A DNA stretch of 64,000 bases, taken from positions 124,001 to 188,000 of the forward strand of contig DASZTS010000024.1 in assembly GCA_035547915.1 (NCBI GenBank), given 5' to 3'. This document shows, piece after piece, positions 1 through 11,400 of this stretch. The notes under the pieces are model-generated. The model saw only the letters and a program-made list of their open reading frames with translations. It had not been told where the DNA came from and made no database searches. This DNA comes from DASSFG01 sp035547915. Its GTDB lineage: Bacteria; Planctomycetota; Planctomycetia; Pirellulales; JAICIG01. The position numbers were made by a program, and so were the translations under genes. The number at the start of each line of letters is the position of its first letter. The stretch's first letter is position 1.

Positions 1-2
1 TC

Positions 3-2568
<2,566 letters not shown>

Positions 2569-2579
<11 letters not shown>

Positions 2580-4038
2580 TCCTTCTTCCGCCTCGTTGGC
2601 TGATCGGCAGACGGCTCGCCGCCTGGCCGATTCCGTGTGCCCTTGCTCGCGCCGCCAGGCCATCCGGTCCTTCGTCGCCGGCACGGTCTTGATGCCGGGT
2701 ATCTTGAGCGAACTGATGGCCGACGACGCCCGGTCGGATGCGGCTGCCGATCCCTTGGCGCCCAAGCCGCCGCACTTCGCTGGGCGCGCCAAGCGGGTGA
2801 TCTTCTTGTTCATGACGGGAGGCGTTTCGCACGTCGATTCGTTCGACCACAAGCCGCGGCTCTTCGCCGACGCAGGGCAGGAGATCAAGCTCGATCATCC
2901 CGAGATTAAAAACCGCCCCGGTTACGAGCGAATCTTCCTCAAACGACCACAGTGGTCATTTCGCCCCCGCGGCGAGTGCGGCATGGAGGTGAGCGATCTG
3001 TTTCCCCACATCGGGCAGTGCGTGGACGACATCGGGCTGATCCGTTCGATGCACACCAGCCACTCGAACCATTACAACGCCACGCTCGGCATGCACACCG
3101 GGTCGTTCAACTTCGCGCGCCCCAGCATCGGCGCGTGGGTGAGCTATGGCTTGGGGAGCGAAAACCGGAACATGCCCTCGTTCGTCACCATCGCGCCGGC
3201 GCAGACCTACGCCGGGTCGCAGGTCTATGCCAGCGACTTTCTGCCGGGTGCGCATCAGGCAACGCTGGTCGTGCCCGGCGGCGAACCGGTGGCCAATGTC
3301 ACGCCGCGCACCCCGCGAGCCTTGCAGGAATTGGAACTGCGGGCGCTGGCGAAGCTCAACGCGCGCCATCAGGCGGAACGATCTCCAGATCCATTGCTGG
3401 CCGCCCGCATCCGCTCCTTCGAGACGGCGTTCGGCATGCAGGGAGCCGTGCCCGAAGCCTTCGACTTCGGCCGCGAGACCGAGGCGACGTGCCAGCTCTA
3501 CGGGCTCGATCGCGGCGGACGTCCGGGTTTCGCCTGGCAGTGCCTGGCGGCGCGGCGATTGATGGAGCGCGGCGTACGGTTCGTCGAGTTGATCGACACC
3601 GGTTCGTCGGGCAACTGGGACTCGCACGGCGACATGGCCGATCACGGCCGGCTCGCCGCGAACGTCGATCGACCGATCGCCGGCCTGCTACAAGACCTGA
3701 AGCAACGCGGCCTGCTCGACGACACCCTGGTGGTCTGGACGACGGAGTTCGGCCGCACGCCCTTCAATAACTCGGCCGACGCCAAAGGGCGCGAGCACCA
3801 CAACTGGGCCTTCAGTTCCTGGTTGGCCGGCGCGGGCGTGAAAGGGGGGTATGTCCACGGCGAGACGGACGAACACGGCGTTCGCGTGGCGCGCGATCCG
3901 GTTCACGTCCACGATTTCCACGCCACGATTCTGCACCTGATGGGGCTCGATCACACGCGGTTGACCTATCGGCACAGCGGCCGCGATTACCGCCTGACCG
4001 ACGTCGCCGGGCGCGTGGTGCACGAATTGTTTGCGTAA
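2569..4038 (+). CDS. DUF1501 family protein with Tat-type signal
   Basis: 489 residues from the ATG at 2569. The frame is open further upstream, but that part lies inside the preceding gene and looks non-native. The N-terminus holds a twin-arginine-like stretch, CSRRQAIRSFVAG, suggesting export in folded form. The body is typical DUF1501, related to the sulfatase/alkaline phosphatase fold: RVIFLFMTGGVSHVDSFDHK, then HTSHSNHYNATLGMHTG, NWDSHGDMADH, VVWTTEFGRTPF and a C-terminal HDFHATILHLMGLDH. The conserved Asp/His residues resemble metal ligands of that superfamily, but no substrate is known. It overlaps the end of the DUF1549/DUF1553 gene by 11 bases, the standard planctomycete pairing, and probably works with it. 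Confidence 0.95.
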
Positions 4039-4153
4039 AGCGACTCGTTTCCCACCAGCCCCTAGCGCGCCATAAAAATGCGTGCAATCGTCGGCCCGGC
4101 GGCGAATAATGGCTGCCTGAATCGGCATGTTCTTTGTTACCGGAGACGATTCG

Positions 4154-6052
4154 ATGTGGCGGCCGCGCGGTTTTGGTTCACGACGGACCTTTCTTCTTTG
4201 CTGCGGGCTGTTGTCGCAGTTGGTAGTGGTGCCCGGCGGCATGGTGCAGGCGCAAGGGCTCGAATATGTAAAGGCAAACTACACCAAGTACGAGTACCGC
4301 ATTCCCATGCGGGATGGAAAGAAACTGTTCACCACCGTCTACGTGCCCAAGGACGACTCGCAGACGTATCCCATCCTGCTGAGCCGCACACCTTACAGCG
4401 CCGGCCCGTACGGGGCCGATCAGTACAAGGGCGACCTGGGTCCCTCGCCCCTGTTCGGCAAGGAAGGCTATATCTTCGCGTACCAGGATGTGCGCGGGCG
4501 ATGGATGTCGGAAGGGGAGTTCGTGAACATGCGGCCGTGCCTGCCGTCCAAGAACGGTCCGGCCGACATCGACGAAAGCTCCGACACGTGGGACACCATC
4601 GATTGGCTCGTCCGGCACGTGCCGAACCAGAACGGCAAGGTCGGCATGTGGGGCATCTCGTATCCGGGTTTTTATACGGCCGCCGGCCTGGTCGATGCGC
4701 ACCCTGCGCTGAGGGCGGCCTCACCCCAAGCGCCGGTGACCGACTGGTTCGTCGGCGACGACTGGCACCACAACGGCGCTCTGTTCCTCACGCACCTGTT
4801 TAACTTCATGTCGAACTTCGGCCGGCCGCGGCCGGAGCCGATCAAGAAGGCTCGGCCGCGTTTCGAGCACGATACGCCCGACGGCTACGATTTCTTTCTC
4901 CGCCTGGGCACGCTGGCCGCCGCCAACGCCAAGTATTTCGAAGACCAGGTGGCTTTCTGGAACGACGCCATGCAGCACGGCTCGTATGACGACTTCTGGA
5001 AGGCCCGCAACCTGCGACCGCACCTGAAGAACGTACACACGGCGGTGATGACCGTGGGAGGCTGGTTCGACGCCGAAAACCTATTCGGGGCGCTCGAGAC
5101 GTACAAGCAGATCGAAAGGTCGAGCCCCGAGACCACGAACGTGCTCGTGATGGGCCCCTGGCGGCACGGCGGCTGGAACAGCGACGACGGCTCCAAACTG
5201 GGCGACGTCTCGTTCAACTCCAAGGTGTCGGCCTTCTATCGCGAGAAGATGGAACTGCCGTTCTTCGAGTTCCACTTGAAGGGCAAGGGAGAGTTCAAGG
5301 CACCCGAAGCCTGGGTCTTCGAGACGGGCACCAATCGCTGGCGGCGGCACGAGCAGTGGCCTCCGGCCGCAGCGCAGGCGAAGCCGCTCTACTTTCGCTC
5401 CGGAGGACGGCTTTCCTTCGAGGCACCCACGGAATCGGACGCGGTCTACGATGAGTACGTCAGCGATCCCGACCGGCCCGTTCCCTTCATCGACCACATC
5501 ACGATCGGCATGGCGGCGGAGTATATGATCGCCGACCAGCGGTTTGCCGCGCGGCGACCCGATGTGCTCGTCTATCAAACCGACGTGCTTGAAGAAGACG
5601 TCTCGATCGCCGGCCCGATTCGGGCGGATTTGCAAGTATCGACCAGCGGCACCGACAGCGATTGGATCGTCAAAGTAATCGATGTCTATCCGGACGATTA
5701 TCCCGATCCGAATCCGAACCCGACGGGCGTCCGCATGGGTGGTTATCAGCAGCTCGTGCGGAGCGATGTGATGCGAGGTAAGTTCCGCGACAGCCTCGAA
5801 CACCCCCAAGCATTCACGCCGGGCGAACCGACCGCGGTCGGATTCGTGTTGCAGGATGCCTGCCACACGTTTCGCAGCGGCCATCGTATCATGCTGCAAG
5901 TACAGAGCACCTGCTTTCCTCTCATCGATCGCAATCCGCAGAAATTCGTCGACATCTATCACGCCAAACCGGCCGATTTCGAGCGGGCCACGCAGCGCGT
6001 CTATCGCTCGGGCAAGCTCGCCTCGCGCGTCGTTCTGCCGATCGTTCCCTAG
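4154..6052 (+). CDS. CocE/NonD-family hydrolase (X-Pro dipeptidyl-peptidase S15 type)
   Basis: 632 residues from ATG 4154, chosen over ATG 4127 because GGAG at 4142-4145 is well placed and a signal peptide then starts at once (MWRPRGFGSRRTFLLCCGLL, cleavage near VQAQG). The alpha/beta-hydrolase part has GMWGISYPGFY with the nucleophile near Ser169, an aspartate in GGWFDAENLFG near Asp306 and a histidine in GPWRHGGW near His338. The C-terminal jelly-roll domain of CocE/S15 enzymes follows (PIRADLQVSTSGTDSDWIV). The family hydrolyses acyl, ester or peptide bonds; the substrate here is unknown, and acylated compounds or peptides in the periplasm are plausible. It stands alone between the DUF1501 gene and a glycosyltransferase. 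Confidence 0.92.
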   Translation: MWRPRGFGSRRTFLLCCGLLSQLVVVPGGMVQAQGLEYVKANYTKYEYRIPMRDGKKLFTTVYVPKDDSQTYPILLSRTPYSAGPYGADQYKGDLGPSPLFGKEGYIFAYQDVRGRWMSEGEFVNMRPCLPSKNGPADIDESSDTWDTIDWLVRHVPNQNGKVGMWGISYPGFYTAAGLVDAHPALRAASPQAPVTDWFVGDDWHHNGALFLTHLFNFMSNFGRPRPEPIKKARPRFEHDTPDGYDFFLRLGTLAAANAKYFEDQVAFWNDAMQHGSYDDFWKARNLRPHLKNVHTAVMTVGGWFDAENLFGALETYKQIERSSPETTNVLVMGPWRHGGWNSDDGSKLGDVSFNSKVSAFYREKMELPFFEFHLKGKGEFKAPEAWVFETGTNRWRRHEQWPPAAAQAKPLYFRSGGRLSFEAPTESDAVYDEYVSDPDRPVPFIDHITIGMAAEYMIADQRFAARRPDVLVYQTDVLEEDVSIAGPIRADLQVSTSGTDSDWIVKVIDVYPDDYPDPNPNPTGVRMGGYQQLVRSDVMRGKFRDSLEHPQAFTPGEPTAVGFVLQDACHTFRSGHRIMLQVQSTCFPLIDRNPQKFVDIYHAKPADFERATQRVYRSGKLASRVVLPIVP

Positions 6053-6177
6053 CGGATTCTTGTCCGCGGATTCCGCCGAGCGATCACGAAAATCCGGGCT
6101 AGCCCGATTTCCCCCAATTTGCGAGACTTCCCCGCTCGCACGGCAAGCCGGGCAGCGACCTGTCGCCCTCCGCGCCG

Positions 6178-7947
6178 ATGGCCCAAGTGCGGCTGACTGA
6201 TCTTGTCGGTTGCTCCATGTATTCCAGAGCCCTGACGACCGCAATGGATGCTCGATTTCGCCGGCTGTGGCCCGCTTGGCTCGAGCCGCAGCTTGTCACA
6301 CTCGTACTGATCTTCGTGGGCATCTATTTCACGCGATTGGGTGATTTGACGTTGCGCGGCGAGGAGACGCGCCGGGCGCGGGTCGCCATCGAGATGATCG
6401 AGACGGGCGATTGGGTCGTACCGCGCGAACAGGGTCGATTGTTCCCGGACCGCCCTCCGCTGGGCAATTGGCTCATTGCGCTGAGCATGCTCGTCACCGG
6501 CAGCTACGGTACGATCGCCGTGCGGCTCCCCACCGCGCTGGCGACCTTCGCCACCACGTTGATCATCTATGGCTATTCCCGCCGTTTCTTGACCGCGAAC
6601 GCCGCGCTGGCCGCGGGGTTGGCCTATGCCACGATGGGGCAGGTCTTGTCGCTAGGCATGCTCGCCGAGACCGAGGCTACGCTCACCCTATTCGTCGGCG
6701 CCTCGTTGCTCGTCTGGCACCTGATGTATCGCCAAAAAGAAACACTTCCCGCGTGGCAAACGTGGTGCACCGGCTATGTTCTGGCTGCTCTGGCGGCGCT
6801 GGCCAAAGGTCCGCAGGGGCCGATCTACTTCGCGGCCGCCGCCTTCGCGTATCTGGGGGTGCGCCGCGATTGGCGATTCTTGTTGAGTTGGTCACACGCT
6901 TTGGGCATGTTGGCCGGCGTGGCAGTAGTGGCCGTATGGCAGGTGCCGTTTGCCCGCGTCGTGTCATGGCCGCTCATCTTGCAGACCTGGGGGCACACGT
7001 CGGCGGCGCGGTTCGACTATTCGTCGCCCTGGCCGGTCGTCGAACATCTCTTTACCTTTCCGTGCGAAATCCTCGGCTGTTTACTCCCCTGGTCGATATG
7101 GTTGGCCGCTTTTCTGCACAAGGATTTCCGCCGCGCGCTGGGCGACAAAAGGGACCCCGCGATCTTTCTGGCCATTGCCATCGGCGTGGCCTTTCCGACC
7201 TGTTGGCTGGCGCCGCAGGCGCGTGGCCGCTATTTCATGCCGTTGTACCCATGCTTTGCGCCCTTGGTGGGTATCGTTATCGAGCGCGCCTGGTCGAGCG
7301 ATGTGGTGAACACCGTGCGGACTCTGTGGCGGCGATACCTCACCGTCGCGGCGGCGGGCATCGTCGCGACCGCCATCGTGGTTGTCGTGGCGAGTTTCGC
7401 TCCGTGGGAGATCAAGACGCCATTTCGCCAATCGGCCGTCTTCGCCCTGTGCTATCTACCACTGTCGCTGGTACTGGCGGCACTCGTCTGGCAGGGACGG
7501 TCCGCCGGAACGACGGTGCGCGGCGTCGCCGGCCTGACGGGCCTGGCCCTCTTCTTGGGTCTGACGATGAACGGCGTCGTGATGAACGATGCTATCCGTC
7601 GCAGCGAAGACATCGCCGGCCAGGTCGCGGCCCTCAAGGAACGGCTACCGCACGACGTGCGGTTGGTGAGTTACGGCAGGGCCCACCACCCCTTCGTCTA
7701 CCACTATGGTGAGACCATTCCTTGGCTCGACTGGCCGAAATCGGCCGGCACGGGGAGCGAGAATGAATACTTCTGTTTTCATTCGATGCGCGGCAGGCGC
7801 AAGCCGTTGCCCTTCGAGTGGGAAGAGATCGCGCTCATCCGCTGCGACCGTTATTTTCGCACGAGCCCCGTCGACGCCATGATCGTCGGCCGCCGGGTGC
7901 ATGTGGAAGACCAGGCCCGCGCAGACGGAAACGCCATCCAGCGCTAG
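6178..7947 (+). CDS. ArnT/PMT-like glycosyltransferase (GT-C, polytopic membrane protein)
   Basis: 589 residues if the first ATG is used. ATGs at 6217 and 6244 are equally possible, since none has a clear ribosome site. The protein begins with a membrane segment and then LGDLTLRGEETRRARVAIEM, the acidic motif of the first outer loop of ArnT/PMT-type GT-C enzymes. About ten further hydrophobic segments follow (for example LAAGLAYATMGQVLSLGMLA and ALGMLAGVAVVAVWQ), and QARGRYFMPLYPCFAPLVGI resembles the conserved lumenal motif of the family. A short soluble C-terminal part (about 110 residues) follows the last membrane helix. Such enzymes move a sugar from a polyprenyl-phosphate donor onto lipid, glycan or protein on the outer face of the membrane. 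Donor and acceptor cannot be told from sequence. Confidence 0.85.
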   Translation: MAQVRLTDLVGCSMYSRALTTAMDARFRRLWPAWLEPQLVTLVLIFVGIYFTRLGDLTLRGEETRRARVAIEMIETGDWVVPREQGRLFPDRPPLGNWLIALSMLVTGSYGTIAVRLPTALATFATTLIIYGYSRRFLTANAALAAGLAYATMGQVLSLGMLAETEATLTLFVGASLLVWHLMYRQKETLPAWQTWCTGYVLAALAALAKGPQGPIYFAAAAFAYLGVRRDWRFLLSWSHALGMLAGVAVVAVWQVPFARVVSWPLILQTWGHTSAARFDYSSPWPVVEHLFTFPCEILGCLLPWSIWLAAFLHKDFRRALGDKRDPAIFLAIAIGVAFPTCWLAPQARGRYFMPLYPCFAPLVGIVIERAWSSDVVNTVRTLWRRYLTVAAAGIVATAIVVVVASFAPWEIKTPFRQSAVFALCYLPLSLVLAALVWQGRSAGTTVRGVAGLTGLALFLGLTMNGVVMNDAIRRSEDIAGQVAALKERLPHDVRLVSYGRAHHPFVYHYGETIPWLDWPKSAGTGSENEYFCFHSMRGRRKPLPFEWEEIALIRCDRYFRTSPVDAMIVGRRVHVEDQARADGNAIQR

Positions 7948-7965
7948 GCCCGCGCGTGCCTCCGG

Positions 7966-8703
7966 TCAGAACCACTCCTTCGGCAACTGTTCGAGGCCCC
8001 GGACGACAATCCGCTCGATCGACGACCAGCCGACGACCGTCAGCGTGTGGCGACCGTTCGCCTCGCGCGAGCCGAAGAGCGCGTACTGGGGGTCTCTGAC
8101 CGAGAACTGATCGGGCTCGATCAACTTGCCGTCGCCGAGGTGAATCTCGATCGCAGCGCCCTGTGCCTTGTGTTTCCACAATTGTGAGAGAATGCCGGCC
8201 AGCGACTGGTTCGGCACCGACGGCGAGGAGCCGAGCGGCGTGCCGACCTTGCCGGCTTTCGACGAACCGCCTTTGCTCGACGTGTCGATCTGGATCACGA
8301 TCTCATCCAGCGGATTGTCGGCCGGCTCTTCCTCGACAAACGGTTCTTCATCGGCGTCGTCGAGGCTGGGAACGAGAAACTTGATGCCGCAGTGTGGGCA
8401 CTGACCCGGCCGTCCGGCGAGGCTCGCCGCGCCGTGCAAGCGGTGGCCGTTGGGGCACAGAAAGATGATCTGGTCGATTCCCAGTTGGCTCGGCGTCACC
8501 CCGTCGGCCGCCGATTGCAGAGCGCTGGCGTCCTCATCGGGCGCGGATTCGGCCGCGTTGGGGGGAGGCGGCCCGTCGCCGCGCGCGACCGCCGAGGGAA
8601 TGCGTACCACGATCCCGCACTTCGGACATCGTCCCGGCTTGCCGGCCAACTCGTCGGGGCACGTCAGCCGGTGACCTTGCGGGCAGTTAAACGTTATGGG
8701 CAT
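7966..8703 (-). CDS. double zinc-ribbon protein of unknown function
   Basis: 245 residues. Two repeats of a small zinc ribbon fill the N-terminal half. The first is FNCPQGHRLTCPDELAGKPG followed by CPKCG (residues about 6-32); the second is FLCPNGHRLHGAASLAGRPG followed by CPHCG (about 83-110). Each offers a Cys/His plus Cys/Cys ligand set. The linkers are acidic and low in complexity. The C-terminal 90 residues look like a small globular domain ending in GWSSIERIVVRGLEQLP. No membrane segment is evident. Its divergent neighbour at 8906 begins with a related ribbon, so the two share an ancestry for that module. Function unknown; a scaffold or nucleic-acid role is a guess. Confidence 0.8.
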   Translation of the reverse strand: MPITFNCPQGHRLTCPDELAGKPGRCPKCGIVVRIPSAVARGDGPPPPNAAESAPDEDASALQSAADGVTPSQLGIDQIIFLCPNGHRLHGAASLAGRPGQCPHCGIKFLVPSLDDADEEPFVEEEPADNPLDEIVIQIDTSSKGGSSKAGKVGTPLGSSPSVPNQSLAGILSQLWKHKAQGAAIEIHLGDGKLIEPDQFSVRDPQYALFGSREANGRHTLTVVGWSSIERIVVRGLEQLPKEWF

Positions 8704-8905
8704 CGTACTTAATCGTAGCTTCGCCCACCGGCGCCAACAATGAATCGACCGTTTGCCAAGTGAAAATTCTGTGTGATTTCCGCGCGCCTGGGGGCGTCGA
8801 GCCGCGTGCCCGGCGAATTCCGCTCGGGAATCTTGACGTCACCGGGCCGCGAACGAACACTTAGATGCTGGCAACGAACCGCACGTCTCGCCGAGCTCCC
8901 TGCGC

Positions 8906-9802
8906 ATGCCCATTCTGGTGGTCTGTCCGAGTTGCAAGACCAGTTTCAAGGTCAGCGATCAATTTGCGGGCAAGCAGGGACCGTGCCCCAAGTGCAAGAC
9001 GCCGATCAAGATTCCGAAACCGGAGCCGACCCCCGCCGCCTCGGCCAAGTCCGATGGCAAGACCGACCCCAAGAAGGCCGCTCCGCCACCGGTCGAAGTG
9101 AAGATTCACGAGCCGGATGCGGTCGGTCCCAAGACGTCCACCGGCCGGCCCGTCGTCAAGCCGATTCTACGGAAGGAAACGAAAGTGCAGGCGGTGCCGA
9201 TCGTCATCATCGCGGGTGCGACACTGCTCGCATTCGCGGCCGCCTGGCTGCTGCGCAAACCGTTGGGTCAGCAGGTGGGCCTGCGGGCGGTCGGGCTCCT
9301 TTTCCTTTCACCGCCCTTGGTGTTCGGCGGCTATTGGTTTCTGCAGAATGACGAGTTGGAACCTTACCGCGGTCGCTCGCTGTTGCTGCGCTCGTTATTG
9401 TGCGCGGGGGTTTATGCGGCGTTGTGGGGCGGCTATCTGCTGCTCCCCGCCGACGCCGCCGGTGCCGCTTGGAACTGGATCTACCTGGCCCCCCCGTTCT
9501 TTCTGATCGGGGCCGGCGCCGCCTTCGCCACGCTCGACCTGGAGGTCGAAAGCGCCTTCTTCCACTATTGCTTCTATGTGCTCGTCACACTGGCGCTGGG
9601 ATTCGTCGCGCACCTGCACATGCCCTGGCAACCGGTAAAACCGCGACCACCGGCCCCACGCACGTCACTGAGTGCCGTCGACCTCACGCGCAAAAAAAAC
9701 CGCGGCGAGATCGAATGGACCTCGCCGCGGCCGATAGTCAAACCTTTCGCCGATTGCGACGGTGGAGTCGCTGCGAGAAGAACGCGAATCTGGCAGTGCT
9801 AG
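8906..9802 (+). CDS. zinc-ribbon integral membrane protein
   Basis: 298 residues from ATG 8906. The N-terminus is a zinc ribbon (VCPSCKTSFKVSDQFAGKQG, then CPKCKTPIKIP), followed by a Lys/Pro-rich linker and, from about residue 98, five to six hydrophobic segments (VPIVIIAGATLLAFAAAWLL, VGLLFLSPPLVFGGYWF, LLLRSLLCAGVYAALWGGYL, IYLAPPFFLIGAGAAFATL, FYVLVTLALGFVAHLHM). This layout is common in planctomycete proteins of unknown role. The last 40 or so residues lie over an A8 run and a strong hairpin that reads as a terminator for the opposite strand, so the true C-terminus is doubtful. It is divergent from the double zinc-ribbon gene at 7966. Confidence 0.75.
   Translation: MPILVVCPSCKTSFKVSDQFAGKQGPCPKCKTPIKIPKPEPTPAASAKSDGKTDPKKAAPPPVEVKIHEPDAVGPKTSTGRPVVKPILRKETKVQAVPIVIIAGATLLAFAAAWLLRKPLGQQVGLRAVGLLFLSPPLVFGGYWFLQNDELEPYRGRSLLLRSLLCAGVYAALWGGYLLLPADAAGAAWNWIYLAPPFFLIGAGAAFATLDLEVESAFFHYCFYVLVTLALGFVAHLHMPWQPVKPRPPAPRTSLSAVDLTRKKNRGEIEWTSPRPIVKPFADCDGGVAARRTRIWQC
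9692..9730 (-). terminator. intrinsic terminator, minus strand
   Basis: Perfect 10-bp inverted repeat CCGCGGCGAG (9700-9709) and CTCGCCGCGG (9721-9730) with an 11-base loop. On the minus strand the stem is followed at once by eight T (A8 at 9692-9699 on the plus strand). It would end transcription coming from the methyltransferase gene, whose stop is about 315 bases upstream. It lies inside the 3' part of the zinc-ribbon membrane protein gene on the other strand. Confidence 0.75.
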
Positions 9803-10044
9803 GCACGGCCGTCGTCGATTCGGGTCCACGCTAAAATGTTTGGCACCTCCGACGGAATACTAGGCGAAAGGCTTGTTTTCAAAAGACGTGCTCAAAGACA
9901 AACTATCCATCGGCAGAATCGGGCTGCGGGTTGGATCGAAATTTCGAAGCCTGTCACCGCGTGCTTTCCGCCGTATGGGTGTTCCTGCCCTGTCGTCATC
10001 CGTATTTTACCGCGCAACGGGCGCTCTGCCAAAAATAATTCAAG

Positions 10045-11175
10045 TCAGCCTCGCTCGGCGATGACGACCATATCGTCCGCCTGGGCGGTCCGCTCGCTCC
10101 AAGCGGAAATGGCCTGTGCCAAGGGTTTCCAACGGCACGCCTTCAGCCATTGGGAACCGTCCGCGTTCCGCTGCGCAGTACCGCCGGAAGAAGCAATCTG
10201 TGTGCCGTGGGCCGCCAATCGGTGAGCTGATTGCCGCACCCAACCATCGGTTCCGACCTGCGTTAGTTTAAGCACGCGAAGACCTTCGGCCGCCAAGAGT
10301 GCGTTCAGCGTCGTCGGGGTGAAGTGCGTCAGGTGACGCGGCACATCGAGGCCGAACCAATGCCGCCCGAAGTGTCGGAACGACCAGCTTGCCAGATTGG
10401 GCACCGCCACCACGAGCAACCCGCGCGGCCGTAACAGCCGGCGGGCTTCGCGAATCGTCAGGCGAGGATCGTGAACGTGCTCGAGCGCCTGCCACATGGT
10501 GACGCAATCGAACGACTCTGGTGCCAGATCGCAGTGAGGCAGCGTGCCGACATGGACCTTGATGCCGCGGTGTCGCATCACGGCATGGGCCGCGACCGTC
10601 GACATGTCGAGACCTTGGACGTGCCACCCCAGGTCGCGCATCCGCTCCAAGAACGCACCGGCCCCGCAGCCGAAGTCGAGCAGTTTGCCCTCGCCCCGAT
10701 AGGGAATCCATTCGCTGCGTCGCAGGCCACCACGCAACCAGGCTCGGCCCAGGCGACTGTAAACGCGGTCCAGCCGCGTCACTCTGGGACTCGGGTAACC
10801 GAAATCGGTCCGCAGCACGACCCGTTGCAGGCGGGCACGCAGGCGAGCCTTCCAGCGGTTGCTGACGGCGCTGCGTATCTCGTAGCACGAATAGTCGCTG
10901 GGATAATAGTATCCGATCGTCTCGGCCGTCGGGCGGGGGTTGGTGAACACCAGGTCACACACCCCGCACTGAACGACTTTCAGCAGATCCGAGTCGGCCT
11001 CCGATCGCTCGTCGTCGGCCGTGCGATCGAAATCGCCCGCTTCGTTGTGCCAAGCCAGCAGGGAAGAATAACTGTGCGATCCGCAGAGCGGGCAAGCGAC
11101 TTCCTCCCATTCGACCGGGGCCAGATGGCGGGTGAACTGTCCGACGCGTCGAGCCGTGGAAGCGGACGTGGGCAT
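10045..11175 (-). CDS. class I SAM-dependent methyltransferase with N-terminal Cys-rich domain
   Basis: 376 residues. The first 90 residues hold a Cys-rich module (CPLCGSHSYSSLL and VVQCGVCDLVFTNPRP), a zinc-binding N-terminus typical of the C-methyltransferase/'Methyltransf_23' group. The Rossmann core begins at about 165 with LLDFGCGAGAFLERM (SAM motif I), then GLDMS and FDCVTMWQALEHVHDP (motif IV region) and LLRPRGLLVVAVPNLASWSF. Close relatives act on sugars, lipids or polyketide-like substrates, and many sit in surface-polysaccharide loci. The next gene is a divergent polytopic glycosyltransferase, which fits an envelope-glycan role, but the substrate is unknown. Confidence 0.87.
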   Translation of the reverse strand: MPTSASTARRVGQFTRHLAPVEWEEVACPLCGSHSYSSLLAWHNEAGDFDRTADDERSEADSDLLKVVQCGVCDLVFTNPRPTAETIGYYYPSDYSCYEIRSAVSNRWKARLRARLQRVVLRTDFGYPSPRVTRLDRVYSRLGRAWLRGGLRRSEWIPYRGEGKLLDFGCGAGAFLERMRDLGWHVQGLDMSTVAAHAVMRHRGIKVHVGTLPHCDLAPESFDCVTMWQALEHVHDPRLTIREARRLLRPRGLLVVAVPNLASWSFRHFGRHWFGLDVPRHLTHFTPTTLNALLAAEGLRVLKLTQVGTDGWVRQSAHRLAAHGTQIASSGGTAQRNADGSQWLKACRWKPLAQAISAWSERTAQADDMVVIAERG

Positions 11176-11400
11176 GATGGCGCCTCGGGTGCCTGCACCG
11201 GCTAACGCGACGGTGGGCCGGGAGTTGGGAGGATGAGTCGGTGACGGCCCAACTATTCGGCAGCAATCGCCCTATACCTTGGGGTAATTTTTGAATATTT
11301 TTGGCGACCCGCAGAAAACGCCTCGATCTCGCTCGGCCCTGCGGCCATCGAGTGACCGAAGTTCCGGGAACCGATAACGTCGCCAAACAAAATAGGTCAA

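Noticed and set aside
5081..6244. 387-codon minus-strand open frame over the CocE-like gene
   Set aside because: Antisense shadow with no domain.
9836..10225. 129-codon plus-strand frame after the zinc-ribbon gene
   Set aside because: Overlaps the methyltransferase 3' end on the other strand and has no family sequence or ribosome site.
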